64,000 nt of DNA from ZC4RG29 sp036273935 (lineage in GTDB: Bacteria > Bacteroidota > Bacteroidia > Cytophagales > Cyclobacteriaceae): assembly GCA_036273935.1 (NCBI GenBank), contig DASUGQ010000118.1, positions 9,518 to 73,517 on the forward strand, given 5' to 3'. The position numbers were made by a program, and so were the translations under genes. The notes under the pieces were generated by a model. The model was given only the letters and a program-made list of their open reading frames with translations, had not been told where the DNA came from and ran no database searches. Position 1 is the first letter of the stretch. Every line of letters begins with the position of its first letter. Positions 53,969-61,540 of the stretch are shown piece after piece.

Positions 53969-54445
53969 CTATTTATTGAGAAACGCTGAGTACATCCAAA
54001 CTAATTTCTCTTGCGCAAGAATATAGTCGCTCATCAAGGTTTGTGTTCCTTCATCACCGGCTTCTGCTGATAGCGAAAGAATTTCACGTTGAATAGATAA
54101 GACCACGTGGAGCGAATTCAGAATGTTAGACACGGAATCAATTCCGTCGCTTACCTGTTTGGTCTCCCTAATCTTTGAAAGGCGAATGTAGTCTGTGAAT
54201 CTGTGATATGGAGCATAGCCTAACGTTAGAATCCTTTCCGCTATCTCGTCTATTTTCAGCAGCAGGTCGTTGTATAATTCTTCAAATTTGCCATGAAGTT
54301 CAAAGAATTTTTCTCCCCTGATATTCCAATGCGAACCTCTTGTATTCTGATAGAAAACAGAATAGTTTGCCAATAGTTCATTGAGTTTGTCCGCCAATTG
54401 AATGGTCTTGGTGCTGTTAAGTCCGATTGTGTTTACTGCTGTCAT
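53969..54445 (-). CDS. dps: Dps-family DNA-binding ferritin-like protein
   Basis: ATG 54445 (MTAVNTIGLNSTKTIQLADK) gives 158 residues. The ferroxidase region is present: NTRGSHWNIRGEKFFELHGK and ELYNDLLLKIDEIAERI with the expected His, Asp and Glu. Dps stores iron, consumes hydrogen peroxide and coats DNA in starvation. The longer frame to 54559 covers the promoter and is rejected. A near-consensus sigma-54-type promoter lies 41 bp upstream. Confidence 0.93.
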   Translation of the reverse strand: MTAVNTIGLNSTKTIQLADKLNELLANYSVFYQNTRGSHWNIRGEKFFELHGKFEELYNDLLLKIDEIAERILTLGYAPYHRFTDYIRLSKIRETKQVSDGIDSVSNILNSLHVVLSIQREILSLSAEAGDEGTQTLMSDYILAQEKLVWMYSAFLNK

Positions 54446-54485
54446 GTTATTACTTTCGATTAGCTTTGTGTGTTGATAGGTAGGC

Positions 54486-54501
54486 TGCATTATCCGTGCC
54501 A
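54486..54501 (-). promoter_or_regulatory. Sigma-54-type -24/-12 promoter of dps
   Basis: On the minus strand TGGCACGGATAATGCA matches TGGCACG-N4-TTGCA except for A at one position. The -24 GG and -12 GC have the correct spacing. It differs from the 48133-48148 site at a single base. It lies 41 bp before the dps start codon. Confidence 0.8.
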
Positions 54502-54636
54502 GATAACCTTGTGATTTAAGCCCAACAAAAGAACCTTTTATTAAATTAAGATGGTTCAATAATCCCCGGCGAGTAAAATCTCCCCAGCATGTTTAAAAAA
54601 TGTATGACTCGGTAAGATTTTATCTTCCGCTCTTTG

Positions 54637-54644
54637 TACCTTTG
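54637..54644 (+). promoter_or_regulatory. Bacteroidota -7 promoter element of the kinase gene
   Basis: TACCTTTG matches TAnnTTTG and lies 21 bp before the histidine kinase start codon. This suggests that the kinase/regulator operon is transcribed by the primary sigma factor rather than sigma-54. Confidence 0.55.
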
Positions 54645-54665
54645 AATGTTTCAAGTGCTTAATGA

Positions 54666-55775
54666 ATGGCTAGTGCTCATATAAAACTCAAGGAAAGGGT
54701 CAAGGAGTTGAGGTGTCTTTACGACCTTTCGAAAATTGCGCTGACGGCCGGCACGGATGTAAGCATGTTTTTGAATAAGACACTTTCGATACTTCCTAAT
54801 GCAATGCAGTATCCTGACCGGGCGGAAGTCAGTATTTCAGAAGGTAAGATGAATTATGCAACAAAGGGGTTCGATAAATGTAAACACTACATCTCATCTC
54901 GGATTGGCATTGGTAACAAAAAATACGGTACGCTAAGAGTCGGATACAGGGCTTCTTCAAAGAAGTCAGTCGCTAACGATTCATTTCTGACGGAAGAAAG
55001 GAAGTTGATCAAAGTGGTGGCGAGAGAGTTGTCGCTATTTATAAAACGGACGAGGGTGGAAGAAAATAACAAAAAATTGGAAATGCAACTCCGACATTCT
55101 GAGCGACTTGCTTTTGTGGGTGAATTGTCGGCGGGTATAGCACATGAGTTGAATGAACCATTAGGCAGAATTCTCGGGTTTGCTCAGCTGGTCAAGAAGA
55201 ATGGAGGTTTAAGTGAGCAGCAGGATAGTGATATGGATAGAATTGTCAAGGCATCTCTTTACACAAGGGAAATTATTAAGAAATTAATGATTTTCTCGAG
55301 GCAGATGCCCAGGCAGATTAATCCCGTAGACCTCAACGTCATTGTCTCGAACGCTTTGTATTTTATTGACGTGCGTTATCAAAGCCGTGGTATTGAAATA
55401 GTTGAAAACCTTGACAAAAAATTGCCTGTGATCGAGGCAGATTCAGTACAAATCAGCCAGGTGCTGGTCAATCTTATGACAAATGCAATACACTCGATGC
55501 CTAAAGGAGGGACGATAACAGTGACTACGAGGCGTAAGAGTGGAGGTGTTAGCCTGATTGTAAGTGATACCGGGAGCGGAATGACGAGTGAAGTCAGCAA
55601 GAAAATTTTTGAGCCATTTTATACCACTAAACCCGTTGGTCAGGGAACTGGTTTGGGGCTTTCCGTCGTGGTCGGAATCGTAGAAGAACACAAGGGAAAG
55701 ATACTGGTTAGCAGCGTCCCCGGAAAAGGATCAAAATTTGAAATTGTATTGCCGTTGAGGCAAACGAGGAAGTGA
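54666..55775 (+). CDS. Soluble sensor histidine kinase
   Basis: The 369-residue protein has no membrane segment, so it is cytoplasmic. The N-terminal about 125 residues look GAF-like (ALTAGTDVSMFLNKTLSILP, RIGIGNKKYGTLRVGY). A short coiled coil leads to the H box FVGELSAGIAHELNEPLGRI (His about 159). The kinase domain has the N box NLMTNAIHSMP, DTGSGM and GTGLGLSVV. It starts an operon with the NtrC-type regulator 1 bp downstream, its likely partner. The signal is unknown. Confidence 0.95.
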   Translation: MASAHIKLKERVKELRCLYDLSKIALTAGTDVSMFLNKTLSILPNAMQYPDRAEVSISEGKMNYATKGFDKCKHYISSRIGIGNKKYGTLRVGYRASSKKSVANDSFLTEERKLIKVVARELSLFIKRTRVEENNKKLEMQLRHSERLAFVGELSAGIAHELNEPLGRILGFAQLVKKNGGLSEQQDSDMDRIVKASLYTREIIKKLMIFSRQMPRQINPVDLNVIVSNALYFIDVRYQSRGIEIVENLDKKLPVIEADSVQISQVLVNLMTNAIHSMPKGGTITVTTRRKSGGVSLIVSDTGSGMTSEVSKKIFEPFYTTKPVGQGTGLGLSVVVGIVEEHKGKILVSSVPGKGSKFEIVLPLRQTRK

Positions 55776-55776
55776 T

Positions 55777-57129
55777 ATGAAGAATACGAATATCAACGTA
55801 TTAGTGGTTGATGATTCGCCGGAAAGTGTAGAACTCATCAGACGGAATCTTCAACCCAAAGGCTATCAAATATTCACAGCCAGCAATGTACAATCGGCTA
55901 CCAAGCTTTTGGCGACTGTGCCTGTTGATCTGTTGATAACGGATTTGCAAATGCCGGGGGAGAACGGAATCCAATTAGTCCGCCATGCTTCGGAAAATTA
56001 TAAAGGGATCGGAATCCTGGTCATAACAGGATTTCCCTCCATACAAGGTGCGGTGGAATCGATTAAGATTGGTGCCGAAGAATACCTGGTGAAAACATTT
56101 ACTGATGAAGAGCTATTTGCAGCTGTGGAGAGGGTTCTCGGCAAAACGAAAAGAGGTAAGATCGGGCCGGTCACGCTCCCCGCACAGAATTTTGGCATCA
56201 TCGGAGATTCCGATGGTATGAAGAAAGTTTTCAATATCATTCAAAAAGCAAAGTCGACAAATGCCACCGTGTTGATATATGGCGAAAGTGGAACAGGAAA
56301 GGAATTGGTAGCAAGGGCCCTGCATTATGGTGGGACAATTTCAGCCGCACCCTTTGTTCCTGTTAATTGTGGAGGGATCCCTGACTCCCTGTTGGAGAGT
56401 GAATTATTTGGCTACGTCAAGGGTGCCTTTACTGGGGCTACAGAAACACGTGCAGGGTTTTTCCAGACGGCTGATGGTGGAACGATATTCCTGGACGAAA
56501 TCAGTAATACAAGTCTGGCTATGCAGGCGAAACTTTTGCGCGTGCTGCAAGAGAAAGAGTTCTACATGGTGGGTTCAAAAAGAACCCATAAAGTGAATGT
56601 ACGTGTTGTTGCTGCCACCAATGTTGATCTCATGCGATTGGTGAAGAAGGGACTGTTCCGCGAAGACTTATATTATCGATTGAATATCATAACGATAGAT
56701 TTGCCGCCGCTTAGGGAAAGAGCTGATGACATATTCCAATTAATTGACTTCTTCCTCGCCAAACATGTTAAAGAACTAGGCAAACCTTCCATGAAGTTTA
56801 CCACCAAGGCTATCCAGGCGTTGAAAGAATATGGATGGCCTGGCAACGTCAGGGAACTCCAAAACCTCATTCATAGACTGGTCATTATGTCGGAGGACAG
56901 TACTATCGATGTACCCGACCTCCCGGAGTCGTTTCGCTTTTCGGTCAGGCGGACAAAAAGACTTGATCGGAAACTTGAAGATGTCGAACGCGAATACATT
57001 CAAGAAGCATTAGCCGCGAACCAGAATAATATATCGCAAACGGCAATTAGTTTGGGAATCGACAGGAAGACCCTTCGCGAAAAGCTCAAAAAATATAACT
57101 CAAAGGCCGGAGAGAAAAGTACCACCTGA
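55777..57129 (+). CDS. NtrC-family sigma-54-dependent response regulator
   Basis: This 450-residue protein has a receiver domain (VLVVDDSPESVELI, phospho-acceptor Asp in LLITDLQMPGENG at about 55; the usual KP reads KTF). The AAA+ domain carries Walker A YGESGTGKELVARAL, the sigma-54 contact loop GAFTGA, Walker B GGTIFLDEI and arginine fingers in FREDLYYRLN. A Fis-type helix-turn-helix is at the C-terminus (ISQTAISLGIDRKTLREKLK). It activates RpoN promoters; five candidates lie within 10 kb. Confidence 0.96.
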   Translation: MKNTNINVLVVDDSPESVELIRRNLQPKGYQIFTASNVQSATKLLATVPVDLLITDLQMPGENGIQLVRHASENYKGIGILVITGFPSIQGAVESIKIGAEEYLVKTFTDEELFAAVERVLGKTKRGKIGPVTLPAQNFGIIGDSDGMKKVFNIIQKAKSTNATVLIYGESGTGKELVARALHYGGTISAAPFVPVNCGGIPDSLLESELFGYVKGAFTGATETRAGFFQTADGGTIFLDEISNTSLAMQAKLLRVLQEKEFYMVGSKRTHKVNVRVVAATNVDLMRLVKKGLFREDLYYRLNIITIDLPPLRERADDIFQLIDFFLAKHVKELGKPSMKFTTKAIQALKEYGWPGNVRELQNLIHRLVIMSEDSTIDVPDLPESFRFSVRRTKRLDRKLEDVEREYIQEALAANQNNISQTAISLGIDRKTLREKLKKYNSKAGEKSTT

Positions 57130-57193
57130 ACAGTTTCTCGCCATACACGCGACCCCCCTCGTCGCTAACGAAACCCCTTTCAATGATTATTGA

Positions 57194-57209
57194 TGGTATG
57201 CATTTTGGA
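57194..57209 (+). promoter_or_regulatory. Sigma-54-type promoter upstream of the DUF4142 operon
   Basis: TGGTATG-CATT-TTGGA fits TGGYAYG-N4-TTGSW with GG at -24 and GG in place of GC at -12. Nearly the same sequence occurs at 60184 and 63579. It is 192 bp before the DUF4142 start, so a long leader or the small frame at 57273 would follow. Confidence 0.55.
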
Positions 57210-57272
57210 TTGAGTGCATAACATGTGGTATCCAAAGTCATGAAGTTCAAAACACCACATGGAGGAATTAAT

Positions 57273-57335
57273 ATGAGAAACCTTTTGAGAAACCGTAAAG
57301 AAGAATATACAATGGTCCATGCCGAGAATTTGTAA
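57273..57335 (+). CDS. Possible 20-residue leader peptide
   Basis: ATG 57273 is preceded by a strong Shine-Dalgarno-like GGAGG at 57261-57265, rare in Bacteroidota. The frame encodes MRNLLRNRKEEYTMVHAENL. It sits between the sigma-54-type promoter at 57194 and the DUF4142 gene. It could be a leader peptide or coincidence. Confidence 0.25.
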   Translation: MRNLLRNRKEEYTMVHAENL

Positions 57336-57385
57336 CCTTTTCATTTGTCGATCCTCTAAATAGTACAACTATTAAACTAAAAAAC

Positions 57386-57925
57386 ATGAAAACGAAAACC
57401 AGCCTTTCATTAACAGCAATTGTTTGTTTCGTAATGTTCGCCTTCGATTCAGTGTCGCAGCAAGGCCCTGCGCTATCGGATCCAGAGGTAGCACATGTAG
57501 CCGTCACAGCCAACCAAATCGACATTGATTTTGCAGAAATCGCAAAAAACAAATCGCGTAACGCGGACGTTCTAAAATTTGCCGAGACAATGTCTAATGA
57601 TCACAATGCAGTGATCGCGCAGGCAGTCGACTTGGCAAAGAAATTGGGTGTAACACCCGTTGATAATGAGGTAAGCAAACAATTATTGACCGATGCGGAA
57701 AAAACTAAAAAGAAGTTACGCGGAACTCCAAATAAGGATTTCGACAAAGTGTATATCGATAATGAAGTTACTTATCACAAAGCCGTGATTTCAGCGGTCG
57801 AGGGACTTCTCATTCCAGAGACGGAAAACTCGGAACTTAAGGAACTCCTCCAAAACGTCGTTCCAGCATTGAGGGCTCACCTGGAACACGCTGAGATGGT
57901 TCAAAAAATATTTGCAGACAAATAA
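57386..57925 (+). CDS. DUF4142 exported protein
   Basis: The 179-residue protein has a signal peptide (MKTKTSLSLTAIVCFVMFAF) and a ferritin-like four-helix DUF4142 domain: DIDFAEIAKNKSRNADVLKF, ETMSNDHNAVIAQAVDLAKK, DKVYIDNEVTYHKAVISAVE and ALRAHLEHAEMVQKI. Conserved His and Glu could bind metal, though the family's function is unknown. It is upstream of a cupredoxin gene, 13 bp apart, so both are probably exported together. Confidence 0.92.
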   Translation: MKTKTSLSLTAIVCFVMFAFDSVSQQGPALSDPEVAHVAVTANQIDIDFAEIAKNKSRNADVLKFAETMSNDHNAVIAQAVDLAKKLGVTPVDNEVSKQLLTDAEKTKKKLRGTPNKDFDKVYIDNEVTYHKAVISAVEGLLIPETENSELKELLQNVVPALRAHLEHAEMVQKIFADK

Positions 57926-57938
57926 TCGTTGGTAAGTG

Positions 57939-58373
57939 ATGTTGACAGCGAGATATTCCGTGTTTGTGCTGGTTGCATGCATATTCATCAGTGGTTGCAA
58001 TTCCTCGACTAATAAGGAGTCGCAATTAGGCGACGCTGATGATTACCCTGATCTTGCCAAGGAAGAGCATGCCATGACCCCAGCAGAAAACGGTAATTCA
58101 GATTTAGCCCTGAGGAACACTGTTACTTTTCATACAATAGAAATTAGACAGATGAAGTTTCAACCAGATGAGCTTCGACTTCATAAAGGAGACACGGTAC
58201 TTTGGATAAACAAGGATATTACAGACCATGATGTAACGGAGGAAACTAACAAAACGTGGACCTCTTCAAGGTTATCCACTGGTAAGTCATGGAGCAAGGT
58301 CATAACAGAAAGTGCTGATTATTTTTGTTCCCTCCATGTGGTGATGAAGGGCAAGCTTATAGTAACAGAGTAA
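57939..58373 (+). CDS. Plastocyanin-like cupredoxin lipoprotein
   Basis: ATG 57939 gives 144 residues with a lipoprotein signal (VLVACIFISGC). The C-terminal cupredoxin domain (about 60-144) has type 1 copper ligands: His in ITDHDVTEE, Cys and His in YFCSLHVVMKG and a following Met. It could carry electrons in the periplasm or on the outer membrane. It follows DUF4142 closely. Confidence 0.9.
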   Translation: MLTARYSVFVLVACIFISGCNSSTNKESQLGDADDYPDLAKEEHAMTPAENGNSDLALRNTVTFHTIEIRQMKFQPDELRLHKGDTVLWINKDITDHDVTEETNKTWTSSRLSTGKSWSKVITESADYFCSLHVVMKGKLIVTE

Positions 58374-58431
58374 AATCCACAAGGTATCCGTGACTTCGCC
58401 TTTTATTTAACATCTAAAGAAATGGTATATA

Positions 58432-59994
58432 ATGAATCAGCATAGCGCGCAAATCCCCCTTCGACCATTTGTTTTGATCTGGTTGATTACGATATTATTA
58501 TTGGTGGTACTCAGTTTCCTGGTAGCGATACATTTACTTGCTCAGTTTTGGCTATTTGTCCCTTTGCTGCTCTTGTCACTTGTTGTTATCGATACACTCC
58601 AAAACAAAAGTTCACTTCGAAGAAACTATCCACTCGTCGGCAGGCTACGGTATTTGTTCGAATCCATCCGTCCCGAACTGAGGCAGTATTTCTTTGAAGG
58701 TGAACTCGATGGCAGACCCTTTAATAGGCGTCAGCGCTCAATAGTGTATCAGCGTGCGAAGGACGTGAAACAGACGATATCGTTTGGTATGCAGGACGAT
58801 CCTAACCGGATCGGCTATGAATGGGCGGCTCACACGGTGTACCCAAAAAAAGCAGATCCCAGTACGTTCAGAGTTCTGATTGGCAACCGCCAGTGCACTC
58901 ATCCCTATAATTGCAGCATCGTCAGTATCGGAGCCATGAGCTTTGGTGCGATGAGCCCGACTGCCATTTCGGCCTTAAACAAAGGAGCCGCCAAAGGTGG
59001 TTTTGCACACAATACAGGCGAAGGAGGGATAAGTGAATATCATCTGCATGGCGCGGATATCATCTGGCAAATTGGTACAGGATATTTCGGATGCAGGAAT
59101 GATGACGGAAGTTTTTCCGAAACGCTTTTTACTAAGAACGCCGCCCTGCCACAAGTGAAAATGATAGAACTCAAGTTGTCGCAAGGCGCGAAACCGGGCC
59201 AGGGTGGCTTATTGCCGGCACAGAAAAATACACCTGAAATCGCAAGGATAAGGAATATTGTCCCTTACAAGACAGTTCATTCGCCAGCAGCGCATAGTGC
59301 CTTTGGTAGCGCCACAGAACTGGTTTATTTTCTTGACAAACTGCGACATCTCTCAGGCGGAAAGCCCATAGGGTTTAAGATATGCATCGGCAGAAAACAG
59401 GAATTTGCCGATATCGTTCAAGCAATCCATGCAACTGGGATCATTCCTGATTTCATCACTATCGACGGTGCCGAGGGAGGTACCGGCGCGGCCCCTTTAG
59501 AGTTTATTGACTACATGGGGATGGCGCTTACTGACGCCCTTGTCTATGCTAGCAATATACTGACTGAATTTGGACTCAAGAAGCATATTAAAATCATAGC
59601 GTCCGGGAAGATTATCACTGCATTTGATATTGCAAAGGCAATATCCCTCGGAGCAGACACTTGTTATAGCTCAAGAGGAATGATGTTTGCTCTAGGTTGC
59701 ATTCAGGCTCTCATTTGTGACAGCGGTAATTGTCCGGTTGGGATCACCACACAAAAAAAATCGCTTTACAAGGGGCTTGACGTGACGGACAAGAGCGAGC
59801 GTGTATTCAACTTTCATAAAAATACGATGAAGGCCCTGGCGGATTTCATTGGGGCTTGCGGCTTTAAAACGCCCGATGAATTGACTCCTGACATCTTTTT
59901 CAAACGCACAGAACAAAATCTAAATCAAAGCTTTTCTGAACTCTATTTCGGACGAATTAAGAAATATCGCGAACCTTATTTTTTTCGTAACTAA
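58432..59994 (+). CDS. FMN-binding glutamate synthase-like membrane protein
   Basis: The 520-residue protein has two N-terminal transmembrane segments (about 12-60), then a GltB central/FMN-binding barrel: IVSIGAMSFGAMSPTAISAL, AHNTGEGGISEYHLHGADI, KMIELKLSQGAKPGQGGLLP, DFITIDGAEGGTGAAPLEFI, GNCPVGITTQ. It lacks the amidotransferase and ferredoxin-binding domains of true glutamate synthase. Members of this stand-alone family have unknown substrates. A TATCCGTGAC sequence related to nearby promoter motifs lies at 58385. Confidence 0.93.
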   Translation: MNQHSAQIPLRPFVLIWLITILLLVVLSFLVAIHLLAQFWLFVPLLLLSLVVIDTLQNKSSLRRNYPLVGRLRYLFESIRPELRQYFFEGELDGRPFNRRQRSIVYQRAKDVKQTISFGMQDDPNRIGYEWAAHTVYPKKADPSTFRVLIGNRQCTHPYNCSIVSIGAMSFGAMSPTAISALNKGAAKGGFAHNTGEGGISEYHLHGADIIWQIGTGYFGCRNDDGSFSETLFTKNAALPQVKMIELKLSQGAKPGQGGLLPAQKNTPEIARIRNIVPYKTVHSPAAHSAFGSATELVYFLDKLRHLSGGKPIGFKICIGRKQEFADIVQAIHATGIIPDFITIDGAEGGTGAAPLEFIDYMGMALTDALVYASNILTEFGLKKHIKIIASGKIITAFDIAKAISLGADTCYSSRGMMFALGCIQALICDSGNCPVGITTQKKSLYKGLDVTDKSERVFNFHKNTMKALADFIGACGFKTPDELTPDIFFKRTEQNLNQSFSELYFGRIKKYREPYFFRN

Positions 59995-60183
59995 AAAACG
60001 GTAACGGATTGCTCATATTCCTGGCGGCTTTTTGAATTTCCCATGGAAAGTCCCATCCTTTCTCGTAAAGGGTTTCTGACGCAGTGACCTCGTCCATTAG
60101 GGAATAAAGTACCACTGAGTCAGATCGCACCACCGCCACTCCTCAACAATGGTCTAAATCAGGTTCCTTGCAGATTGAAAGAA

Positions 60184-60199
60184 TGGTATGTCTTTTGGG
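60184..60199 (+). promoter_or_regulatory. Sigma-54-type promoter of the Cys-rich protein gene
   Basis: TGGTATG-TCTT-TTGGG lies 23 bp before the start codon at 60223, the expected place for a -24/-12 promoter with a short leader. It is almost identical to 57194-57209. The -12 dinucleotide is GG rather than GC. Confidence 0.6.
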
Positions 60200-60222
60200 A
60201 TTAGAATCACTGGGGATTAACT

Positions 60223-60489
60223 ATGTACACACAAGATTCCATTGAGAGTTTATTATTGAATGAGTTGCGTGGCCTTTGCATTAACTGCGCGAAAGCAGAG
60301 CATTGCTCGTATCGAAATGGTACAGACAAGATCATTATCCAGTGTGAGATGTATCAATTAGGCGGCGAGGCAGATGCTTTCGCGTCGGCTCTGCCGCCAA
60401 GAGGCCTTTGTACTAACTGTTACAGAGCCGACTCATGTCAGTTGCCCGGGAGACGCACGGGGATCTGGCATTGCGAAGAGTATGAATAG
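60223..60489 (+). CDS. Small protein with two Cys-rich repeats
   Basis: This 88-residue protein is an internal duplication: GLCINCAKAEHCSYRNG...IIQCEMY and GLCTNCYRADSCQLPGR...IWHCEEY. Each repeat has CxxC, a third and a fourth Cys, enough for one zinc or iron site. I have seen the repeat type (GLCxNC..xxC...WHCEEY) in anaerobe and stress gene sets but know no function. A sigma-54-type promoter is directly upstream. Confidence 0.85.
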   Translation: MYTQDSIESLLLNELRGLCINCAKAEHCSYRNGTDKIIIQCEMYQLGGEADAFASALPPRGLCTNCYRADSCQLPGRRTGIWHCEEYE

Positions 60490-60538
60490 GGGGTACTAAA
60501 TGAAGCAGGTAAAATATTTTAATAAAAACTGAGAAAGA

Positions 60539-60646
60539 ATGACCAATAAAACTATTCCGAAACACGAAAGACATAAGGTTGACTACCTTTTGATAATTCT
60601 TATACTGCTGTATTGGGTGTGGGCCTTTCTGTACCTTGTGTCCTGA
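60539..60646 (+). CDS. 35-residue membrane miniprotein
   Basis: The frame starts MTNKTIPKHERHKVDYLLII and continues through a single hydrophobic segment rich in Leu, Trp and Tyr, ending LYLVS. Its charge pattern (basic N-terminus, hydrophobic C-terminus) is typical of single-pass miniproteins. It follows the Cys-rich gene by 49 bp on the same strand. I recognise no family. Confidence 0.42.
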   Translation: MTNKTIPKHERHKVDYLLIILILLYWVWAFLYLVS

Positions 60647-60683
60647 CAAAACAGAGATACTCCCTTGCCGACAAACCGAGTAT

Positions 60684-61130
60684 TTAATTCGAAACAACTT
60701 CAATTTGAAGACCGTCCAGGGCATTATCAATTATCATTTGACAAGCCAACCGGCTATTGGGAAAGACGGAATCCATTTTGGCAAGTGTTGCGGCTTCGTT
60801 GCCGACTCGCTGTAATATGTCTTCGGTATGATTGATAATGTAAATATGGCAGGTGCCGCATCTTCCAATTCCCCTGCATTCACCGAAATCGTCGATGTAT
60901 AACCGATCGTATAATAGCGCCATGAGATTTCTATACTCGCCCCGGCGTGTCACGATTCTATGCTTGTTACCCCCGAAAAAGACCGTTATGCAAATGTCGG
61001 TTGAAGAGTTAACTGTTTCCCGTTCCAAAATTGAAAGATCTATTGATCCGATTCGTGGTTTGACCTGATTCACTATGCTCAATACGGCTGAGGTGGTTAG
61101 AGGTCGTATCCACCCGTGCAGGAGAGACAC
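60684..61130 (-). CDS. 2Fe-2S ferredoxin-type protein
   Basis: A plant-type ferredoxin domain occupies about 45-148: GECRGIGRCGTCHIYIINHT (C-x5-C-x2-C) and the fourth Cys in SRLACQMIID. The N-terminal 40 residues overlap the upstream gene by 34 bp and are not conserved-looking, so translation may begin later at a TTG/GTG near residue 36. It probably passes electrons to a reductase or oxygenase; none is adjacent. The RIC gene upstream suggests iron-sulfur or nitrosative stress. Confidence 0.85.
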   Translation of the reverse strand: MSLLHGWIRPLTTSAVLSIVNQVKPRIGSIDLSILERETVNSSTDICITVFFGGNKHRIVTRRGEYRNLMALLYDRLYIDDFGECRGIGRCGTCHIYIINHTEDILQRVGNEAATLAKMDSVFPNSRLACQMIIDNALDGLQIEVVSN

Positions 61131-61501
61131 TGATTTGCGTAGTTATCATATTCATCATATGCTGCTGCAGGTTTTCCAAAAACAGTAATGACCCTATCGA
61201 CGCGAATTTGAAACTCAGAATCCGTAACGATAAACAACCCTTTGCTCGGTATTTCCTTGAGCTCCATAATTTGCCCCTCGAATGACTCGACAGTATTATT
61301 GCTACTGAAATAGAAAATTTTTCCCCGCGTGTGTTTCGTGATTTCTTCTTCAAGATTTCTCGGTAAACATATTGAACAGGTGAATATGAATTGTCCATAC
61401 GATGACGATTTAAGTAACAATCCGACGTTAGGTGCCGCAGTTCTCTTCCTGATAACAAAATCTCCGAAGCATTCATTCTCATTTCGCTCAATAGAGTACA
61501 A
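61097..61501 (-). CDS. Hypothetical protein in the RIC-ferredoxin operon
   Basis: This 134-residue protein (MYSIERNENECFGDFVIRKR, KGLFIVTDSEFQIRVDRVIT, ending ANQCLSCTGGYDL) is soluble with a terminal CxxC motif and about six cysteines in all. I do not recognise the family. It sits between the RIC gene and the ferredoxin gene on the same strand and overlaps the latter by 34 bp. Redox or metal function is a guess from the cysteines. Confidence 0.6.
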   Translation of the reverse strand: MYSIERNENECFGDFVIRKRTAAPNVGLLLKSSSYGQFIFTCSICLPRNLEEEITKHTRGKIFYFSSNNTVESFEGQIMELKEIPSKGLFIVTDSEFQIRVDRVITVFGKPAAAYDEYDNYANQCLSCTGGYDL

Positions 61502-61540
61502 TTTCTACGATTGACCCTCGGCTGGGTTTATTTTTTAAGT

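Noticed and set aside
57226..57241. A further TGGTAT sequence as a sigma-54 promoter
   Set aside because: It lacks TTG at the -12 position and the spacing is wrong.
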